A stretch of 5,598 bases of DNA from Fimbriimonadaceae bacterium (GTDB lineage Bacteria; Armatimonadota; Fimbriimonadia; Fimbriimonadales; Fimbriimonadaceae), in the NCBI GenBank assembly GCA_022842565.1, contig JALHPH010000131.1, positions 1 to 5,598 on the forward strand, written 5' to 3'. The notes beneath the pieces are model-generated. The model did not search any database. It saw nothing but the letters and a program-made list of their open reading frames with translations, and had not been told where the DNA came from. Made by a program: the position numbers and the translations under genes. Below, piece by piece: positions 1-4,021 of this stretch; position 1 is the stretch's first letter, and each line of letters begins with the position of its first letter.

Positions 1-230
1 ACGTCGAGCGTACGGTGCGCGAGTTCGAAGGGAATCGAGGTGGTTTGGAGCGAGCCATCCTGGAGTCGCTCGGCTCCATCGGGCGTCCACTCGTGAAGCT
101 GAAGCTCCTCTCCGGTTCGCTGGTCGATGGCCCGGTAGAGGGTTGAGTAGTTATCTTGACCGATAAAACTGGAGACCAGATAGCGCCCAGCCAACCATGT
201 ACCTTCTTCCGAAGGCGGCACTAGAGGCAA
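1..230 (-). CDS. Partial kinase-like protein, N-terminal part only
   Basis: This open frame on the minus strand runs off the left edge, so only about 76 N-terminal residues are present. The start chosen is TTG at 230-228, because GGGGAG (242-237 on the minus strand) lies six bases upstream. GTG at 221-219 is not in the frame, and no in-frame ATG is near. After a short Pro/Glu leader (MPLVPPSEEG) comes LAGRYLVSSFIGQDNYSTLY followed by RAIDQRTGEELQLHEW. This has the spacing of a Hanks-type Ser/Thr kinase N-lobe: an L-x-G-R-Y opening, a nucleotide-loop-like segment ending in Y, then YRA-D--TGE. The glycines of the loop are mostly lost, and the position of the usual VAIK lysine appears to be His in LQLHEW. 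I infer a pseudokinase-like or highly diverged kinase domain; the catalytic loop would lie outside the window. Another fold is possible because the evidence is only this short stretch. Confidence 0.5.
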   Translation of the reverse strand, partial: MPLVPPSEEGTWLAGRYLVSSFIGQDNYSTLYRAIDQRTGEELQLHEWTPDGAERLQDGSLQTTSIPFELAHRTLD

Positions 231-251
231 CGCAGACTCCCCAATAAATCG

Positions 252-265
252 TCTATGTTCATAGA
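252..265. promoter_or_regulatory. Small palindrome in the divergent gap
   Basis: TCTATG-TT-CATAGA is a perfect inverted repeat with 6-bp arms and a 2-bp centre. It ends on the base just before the ATG at 266, and it lies between the two divergent starts. It could be an operator shared by both genes. Its TATGTT (254-259) could instead be a -10 element giving a nearly leaderless transcript for the plus-strand gene. No convincing -35 was seen, so the function is inferred only from position and symmetry. Confidence 0.25.
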
Positions 266-1066
266 ATGTTGCTTCTTCACGCGAGTTGGATGGACGCCGA
301 GCCTCTGACCTATAGCCTTCCGCCCAATGCTCGTTACGACTATGCCATGAGTGTGACCTTTGATGGCTTCATTCCGATTCTTGGGGGCCAAGAGGGTAAA
401 GCAGAAGTGAAATTGGGATTCCAGTTGCAGGGTTTGGAGCCGAAAGACGGTCGCGCGCAAGCGGCCAGCGAACTGACGAGCGCGGAGTTCATCTTTAATG
501 GCGCGAAGCTTCCGCTGGGGCTCGACAATGTGCAAGACTTCTTCCCCAGGACTACGATCGCATTCCTGCCGACGGGCCAGATCCTTGCGACGGATGCGCC
601 GGACATCTCCCTGCCGGTGAAGTTGCCGGGCCTCGATGTCAAGCGCTTTCCGGACATCTCGTACCTGCCGGTGCAGTTCAGCGCCGAACCGGCGGCACAA
701 GGCCTCAAGTGGTCTTTCCAGAAGCCGTTCGGCGACAGCAACGTCACCTACACCTGCGAAGTGATCGAGATGACGGAGGCTGAAGTGAAGCTGAGCGTTC
801 GAGTCCTTCAAAGTTACACCGTGTTCGAAGATTCGTCGCTCAATGTGGTTCCCGATCCGAAAGTGGATGCCGAGTCGGAAGCTGAAAATCGCGTGACCAC
901 CACGGTGGAGGGCAAGGGCCTGGCGGTGTTTGACCGCGTCAAGCAGGTCTTTCGCTCCTACACCATCAAGGCCGAAGCCAAAAGCAAAGTTGAGCCTTTG
1001 GCTTCGGGGCAGCCCTCCGAGCGCAAGCTTTCGACCGACCTGAAGGTCGATCTCAAGACTTCTTAG
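266..1066 (+). CDS. Hypothetical protein, 266 residues, unrecognised family
   Basis: I do not recognise this protein. The frame is closed upstream by TAA at 245-247, so the start must be ATG at 266 or ATG at 290 (residue 9, MDAEPLTY); neither has a good Shine-Dalgarno site. The first eleven residues (MLLLHASWMDA) look like the tail of a signal peptide but are too short for a complete one, and there is no transmembrane segment. The rest alternates polar and hydrophobic residues and suggests a beta-rich fold, with one cysteine (in YTCEV) and a Lys/Glu-rich C-terminal third (for example KAEAKSKVEPL). An internal duplication gives PDISLPV near residue 112 and PDISYLPV near residue 129. GC-rich codon use and a clean stop support a real gene. 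It is divergent from the kinase-like gene by about 35 bp and its stop overlaps the convergent dipeptidase stop. A periplasmic or envelope role is possible but rests only on the weak N-terminus. Confidence 0.75.
   Translation: MLLLHASWMDAEPLTYSLPPNARYDYAMSVTFDGFIPILGGQEGKAEVKLGFQLQGLEPKDGRAQAASELTSAEFIFNGAKLPLGLDNVQDFFPRTTIAFLPTGQILATDAPDISLPVKLPGLDVKRFPDISYLPVQFSAEPAAQGLKWSFQKPFGDSNVTYTCEVIEMTEAEVKLSVRVLQSYTVFEDSSLNVVPDPKVDAESEAENRVTTTVEGKGLAVFDRVKQVFRSYTIKAEAKSKVEPLASGQPSERKLSTDLKVDLKTS
599..673 (+). repeat. Short internal direct repeat in the hypothetical gene
   Basis: CCGGACATCTC occurs at 599-609 and again at 650-660, a spacing of 51 bp or 17 codons. CTGCCGGTG follows in each copy, at 611-619 and 665-673, with one extra codon (a Tyr) in the second copy. 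The encoded pair is PDIS-LPV-KL and PDIS-Y-LPV-QF. This looks like an in-frame local duplication or a repeated beta-strand motif. Confidence 0.5.
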
Positions 1067-2454
1067 TTCGCGGGCAGCTGGCTGAGCCGGTAGAGGATGT
1101 GAGCGTAAATCCGCGCCATCTTGGCGATGTGGGCGACTTTCACGCGTTCGTCGGTCTGGTGGGCTTCACCATCGCCGGCCCAGCCGGTGCCGATGGCCAC
1201 GCAGTTCGGAACGGCGCGCGCATAGGTGCCACCGCCCATGACACCGGGTTGGCGCGCCTCGCCGGTTTCCTCGGTGTACACATCCACCACGGTTTTCACG
1301 AGCGGATGGTCGAGCGGGAAGAAGAGCGGCTCGCTGTCATCGACCAGGACGATGCTCGACTCGGGCATGCTGCGGTCAAGCGCTGCGGTGGCTCGGTCGA
1401 TGAGTTGCTGCGCTTTCCAAGTGACCGGGTAACGGATGTTGAAGGTCATCTCGAATTTGCCGTCGGTTGTGCAGATTCCCAGATTGCTGGTCAGTTCGGA
1501 ATACTCATCCCGGCCATTGATGCCTAGGCCATCGCCACTGATGTGCGCGGTTTCGAAGAGGACTTCGTACCAGAGCTTATCGACCGTAGGCGCGATCTCC
1601 ATCCAGAAGCGCAGGATTCGGGTGGCGGCGTTGTCACCGCCGTGGGGCCAGCTTCCGTGTGCGGCCTTGCCTGCGGCGGTCACATGGAGTTCATCGCCAT
1701 TCCAGGAATAGCTAAGGTTCTTGTCCCAGGTTTTAGCGAGTTTGTCTTCGACTTCAGCCCGGACCGTGGCGGCCACTTTTACGACGCCGACGGCGTGGTC
1801 GATGACGATATTGGTTCGTTGCCCGCCGACCAGCGAAACCGGCGTCATGCCGGTTGTTTCGGGGGTGACGGTGAGGCGCAGGTTGGCGATACCCTTTTCG
1901 GCATGATAGAGGGGCCAACCGGCATCGGGGGCGAAGCCCAGCCACGGCACTTCCTCGGTCTCCATGTACCGCTCGATGCACTTGAAGCCAGATTCTTCGT
2001 TGCATCCAAAGATCATGCGGATGCGGATACCGAGATCGGGCAGGGTCTCCATCAGCGCTTTGGCGGCGAAGAACGCGGCGACGGTCGGGCCTTTATCGTC
2101 GATGGCACCACGCGAATAGAGGTAGTCGCCGTCGATGGTCGCGCTGAACGGGTCGTACTTCCAGCCCGGACCGACGGGAACCACGTCGAGGTGGCCCATG
2201 ATGGCGATCATTCGGTCGCCCGATCCAAATTCGGCCCAGCCGCAATACCCCTCCAAATCGCGGGTCTTCATCCCCCACTCGGCTGACTTGGCCAGCGCCC
2301 AATCGAGCGCGACTCTGTTCTCGGGTCCGAACGGCGCGTTCGGTTGCGGGGACGATTGGATGGTTGGAATGCGTAGAAGGGTCTGAAGGTCTTCAACCAT
2401 CATAGCTTCGCGATCAGCGATCCACGCGCGGAGCGCTTCAAGGGATGATGCCAT
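1063..2454 (-). CDS. pepV: M20 family metallodipeptidase, PepV/Sapep-like
   Basis: This is a two-metal (Zn or Mn) peptidase of the M20 clan, PepV type, which cleaves dipeptides in the cytoplasm during peptide use. Numbered from ATG at 2454-2452, the full set of active-site residues is visible. H88 and D90 lie in MGHLDVVPVG and D120 in GAIDDKGP. The general base E153 and metal ligand E154 are in NEESG, D177 is in PDAGWP, and H432 is in GEAHQTDE. The lid-domain H266 lies in AAHGSWP, and the substrate-binding GGGTYAR is at 407-413. These positions nearly equal those I recall for Lactobacillus PepV (87, 89, 119, 153, 154, 177, 269, 439), and 463 residues is the normal length. That is why I prefer this start to ATG at 2571, which would add 39 Arg/Pro-rich residues with no family counterpart. 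The Shine-Dalgarno is poor at both starts: AAAGG directly abuts the chosen ATG. There is no signal peptide. The exact substrate preference cannot be read from sequence. Confidence 0.93.
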   Translation of the reverse strand: MASSLEALRAWIADREAMMVEDLQTLLRIPTIQSSPQPNAPFGPENRVALDWALAKSAEWGMKTRDLEGYCGWAEFGSGDRMIAIMGHLDVVPVGPGWKYDPFSATIDGDYLYSRGAIDDKGPTVAAFFAAKALMETLPDLGIRIRMIFGCNEESGFKCIERYMETEEVPWLGFAPDAGWPLYHAEKGIANLRLTVTPETTGMTPVSLVGGQRTNIVIDHAVGVVKVAATVRAEVEDKLAKTWDKNLSYSWNGDELHVTAAGKAAHGSWPHGGDNAATRILRFWMEIAPTVDKLWYEVLFETAHISGDGLGINGRDEYSELTSNLGICTTDGKFEMTFNIRYPVTWKAQQLIDRATAALDRSMPESSIVLVDDSEPLFFPLDHPLVKTVVDVYTEETGEARQPGVMGGGTYARAVPNCVAIGTGWAGDGEAHQTDERVKVAHIAKMARIYAHILYRLSQLPAN

Positions 2455-2610
2455 CCTTTGAGGATACTGCCTGGGCCGCCTGAGAGGTGGGAATGTAGCG
2501 GGGCTCCGGCCTTTGTGGCGGCGAAGGGCATCGGAGACACCCGCCAGAGAATTCATTCCATTTGGCTGCATTCCCCCATTATGTTAAGGATACGGGTATT
2601 TTGATGGTTG

Positions 2611-2623
2611 GGTGCTAGGCACC
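2611..2623. repeat. Short perfect hairpin GGTGC-TAG-GCACC
   Basis: Five-base arms are separated by a three-base loop in the divergent intergenic region, followed by AGGAG. There is no T-tract, so it is not an intrinsic terminator. It may be an operator half-site pair or part of a dispersed genomic repeat; no second copy was seen in this window. Confidence 0.3.
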
Positions 2624-2664
2624 AGGAGACGACGGGCAAAGAGCCGATAGGAGGCATAGGTGTG

Positions 2665-2688
2665 CGAAAGTTAACAAAAAAACTTGCG
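2665..2688. repeat. Imperfect inverted repeat around an A-tract
   Basis: CGAAAGTT (2665-2672) and AACTTGCG (2681-2688) pair at seven of eight positions around an eight-base A-rich loop. The element sits about 145 bp upstream of the LuxR-like gene. It is operator-like in size, but no regulator is identified and chance is possible in an A/T-rich stretch. Confidence 0.2.
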
Positions 2689-2832
2689 AGCGGGAACATC
2701 CGGTCCCCTTTCGGCCACAAACGGTACATGACATGCGGGTTTGAAAAAAATCTGAAATCCATCTCAAAACTTTGGTCGGCCATGGAATAGGAGCAGTGGC
2801 GGCAACAACGATAACTGTTAGGGGTTGGATGA

Positions 2833-3105
2833 ATGGCAATGCCTAGTTCTGCACGAAATGAAATGTCTCCGCGGGGGGTGCGCTTGACGCCCACCGAGGT
2901 CAAGGTTCTGAGCCTGATCGCACAGGGACACTCGAGTAAAGAAGCGGCTGAGAAGCTTGTGGTTTCGAAGCGCACGGTGGATTTCCACTTGGCGAATATC
3001 TATGATAAGCTCCAAGTGAACAATCGGGTACAGGCTCTCCGTATGGCGAACCGACTCGGATTGATTCCGCAGGATCCGGTCTTCGGTGGCGGCGGCGAGG
3101 CTTAA
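2833..3105 (+). CDS. Stand-alone LuxR/GerE-type HTH regulator
   Basis: This 90-residue protein is almost entirely a LuxR C-terminal DNA-binding domain (GerE family), expected to bind DNA as a dimer and control transcription. The conserved pattern runs from residue 18 to 78: LTPTEVKVLSLIAQGHSS with the near-invariant Glu22, then KEAAEKL, the recognition helix SKRTVDFHLANIY (45-57), and the closing KLQVNNRVQAL. No receiver, PAS or ligand domain precedes it; only about 17 polar residues do, and the tail ends in GGGGEA. Response regulators of the NarL type are usually above 200 residues, so this is a DNA-binding module alone. AGGGG at 2820-2824 lies eight bases before ATG 2833 and supports that start; ATG at 2839 is an alternative. 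An intrinsic terminator 36 bp downstream suggests a single-gene transcript. Its signal input, partner and targets are unknown. It may respond to protein level, or pair with a sensor encoded elsewhere. Confidence 0.9.
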   Translation: MAMPSSARNEMSPRGVRLTPTEVKVLSLIAQGHSSKEAAEKLVVSKRTVDFHLANIYDKLQVNNRVQALRMANRLGLIPQDPVFGGGGEA

Positions 3106-3141
3106 GGCTCGCTGGTTCAATAAGGAAACTTCACTTCAGGA

Positions 3142-3177
3142 CCCTCGCTCAGCTTTGAGCGGGGGCTTCTTGTTTTT
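3142..3177 (+). terminator. Intrinsic terminator after the LuxR-like gene
   Basis: CCCTCGCTCA (3142-3151) and TGAGCGGGGG (3156-3165) form a ten-pair stem with one G-T wobble and a GCTT loop. A T-rich tract ending in TTTTT (3167-3177) follows. This is a classic Rho-independent terminator for the plus strand. It ends only 13 bases before the first possible comF start, so comF needs read-through or a very close promoter. Confidence 0.88.
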
Positions 3178-3190
3178 GGGTGTGCGCTGA

Positions 3191-3868
3191 GTGCAAGATG
3201 GGTGGATGCGGTGGTGGGCGCGGATCTCGGTGGCGGTGCTAGATGGCCTGTATCCCCGCCGATGCGCTCTTTGCGGGCTATTAGGCGAGTTAGTCATTTG
3301 CCGCGACTGTCACGGCGTGTTTGAGCGGCTGGAGCCGGTTTGGCATCGCTTGGTACGTGATGCGCGTTCGCTGGAAGTGGCGCATGTCTGGCGCTATGGT
3401 GGTCGGTCTGCGCAGGCTGTTCAGCGACTGAAGTATGAGCGAGTGACAGGTCTGGGCGAGCCCATGGCTCGCGATATCGCCGAGGCACTCGCCGCTTTGG
3501 CTTTGCCGGCCGATTTTGTGTTTGTCCCGGTGCCGATCCACTGGACTCGCGAGTTTGAACGGGGATTCAATCAATCGGTGCTGCTTTGCGAGCGGCTCGA
3601 AGAGGATCGGGTTCGGCTGGATTTGCTCCGGCGGGTCAGGCGGACCGCCGCCCAGGCCGGCTTGGAGCGTACGAAGCGTTATGATAATCTACAAGACGCA
3701 TTTGTGGCGCGTGACGTGCGAGCTAGGCGTGTGTGTTTGATTGATGACGTTTGTACAACTGGCAGTACGCTGGTGCATTGCGCGGCGGCACTGGCCGCTG
3801 CTGGTGCCGCCGAGGTCCGCGCGATCACCTGGACAGGCCAGCCCAATCCGCTTGATCCGACGGCTTGA
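3191..3868 (+). CDS. comF: ComF family phosphoribosyltransferase-like protein
   Basis: ComF-type proteins combine a small zinc-finger-like N-terminus with a type I phosphoribosyltransferase fold. In naturally competent bacteria they help carry incoming single-stranded DNA to the recombination machinery, but they also occur widely in species not known to be competent. Visible marks, numbered from GTG 3191, are four cysteines in CALC (25, 28) and CRDC (37, 40). These are followed by PVPIHWTREFERGFNQS (113-129), RTAAQAGLERTKRYDNL (151-167) and the PRPP-binding loop LIDDVCTTGSTL (183-194). The length of 225 residues is normal and nothing essential is missing. ATG at 3206 (residue 6) is an equally possible start; neither has a clear Shine-Dalgarno. 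The gene stands alone, without other com genes beside it, just behind the terminator of the LuxR-like gene, so expression may depend on read-through. Whether this organism is competent cannot be told from this window. Confidence 0.93.
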   Translation: MQDGWMRWWARISVAVLDGLYPRRCALCGLLGELVICRDCHGVFERLEPVWHRLVRDARSLEVAHVWRYGGRSAQAVQRLKYERVTGLGEPMARDIAEALAALALPADFVFVPVPIHWTREFERGFNQSVLLCERLEEDRVRLDLLRRVRRTAAQAGLERTKRYDNLQDAFVARDVRARRVCLIDDVCTTGSTLVHCAAALAAAGAAEVRAITWTGQPNPLDPTA

Positions 3869-3955
3869 GGTGGGCATTTTCCCGAGCAACATTTAATTTT
3901 CGAAACTTATAGCGTCAAAAGTGTTAAACATCATTATAAAAACTGTTTCCGACAC
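3869..3955. other. A/T-rich gap after comF
   Basis: Base composition drops sharply here to long A/T runs compared with the genes on both sides. I see no hairpin plus T-tract for comF and no open frame worth calling. A/T-rich DNA just upstream of the promoter at 3956 could act as an UP-type element or a site for nucleoid proteins; that is inference from composition only. Confidence 0.45.
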
Positions 3956-3983
3956 TTGAAAACGAGTTGTTGCGTGTTATAGT
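3956..3983 (+). promoter_or_regulatory. Putative sigma70-type promoter for the RHS gene
   Basis: TTGAAA at 3956-3961 and TATAGT at 3978-3983 are separated by 16 bp, and TGT just before the -10 gives an extended -10 (TGnTATAGT). A start near 3990 would give a leader of about 30 bases. This leader includes a small hairpin (3992-4005, AGGGG/TCCCT type) and GGAAAG (4010-4015), six bases before the ATG at 4022, as a moderate ribosome site. Confidence 0.6.
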
Positions 3984-4021
3984 GCGTCCTAAGGGGAAGC
4001 TCCCTCGACGGAAAGTGCCCA

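Larger units (their letters stand above)
2455..2832. other. Divergent intergenic region, 378 bp
   Basis: This stretch lies between the dipeptidase start and the LuxR-like gene and must hold both promoters. I found no hexamer pair good enough to call. TTGAAA at 2741-2746 could be a -35 but has no matching -10. It becomes A/T-rich from about 2660 to 2770 compared with the flanking genes. Two small inverted repeats are listed separately. Open frames here are short, start with TTG or lack family signal, and are not supported as genes. If the dipeptidase begins at 2571 instead, the non-coding part shrinks to about 260 bp. Confidence 0.6.

Noticed and set aside
221..811. Minus-strand frame of 196 codons opposite the hypothetical gene
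   Set aside because: Its translation has no domain signal, and it ends inside the kinase-like gene's start region in a different frame.
1543..2286. Long plus-strand open frame (247 codons) across the dipeptidase
   Set aside because: It is antisense to a gene with all active-site residues intact, and its translation has no domain signal. GC-rich DNA commonly gives such shadows.
2455..2571. N-terminal extension of the dipeptidase from ATG 2571
   Set aside because: It adds 39 Arg/Pro-rich residues, while starting at 2454 aligns the active-site numbering with PepV almost exactly. The ribosome sites do not decide between them.
2741..2769. TTGAAA as a promoter -35 for the LuxR-like gene
   Set aside because: No acceptable -10 lies 16-18 bp downstream.
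2608..2790. Small 60-codon plus-strand frame starting with TTG
   Set aside because: No ribosome site, no recognisable domain and A/T-rich non-coding composition.
3931..3940. TATAAT on the minus strand in the A/T-rich gap
   Set aside because: The best -35 at the right distance (TTCAAG) is poor, and it would point antisense into comF with no gene to serve.
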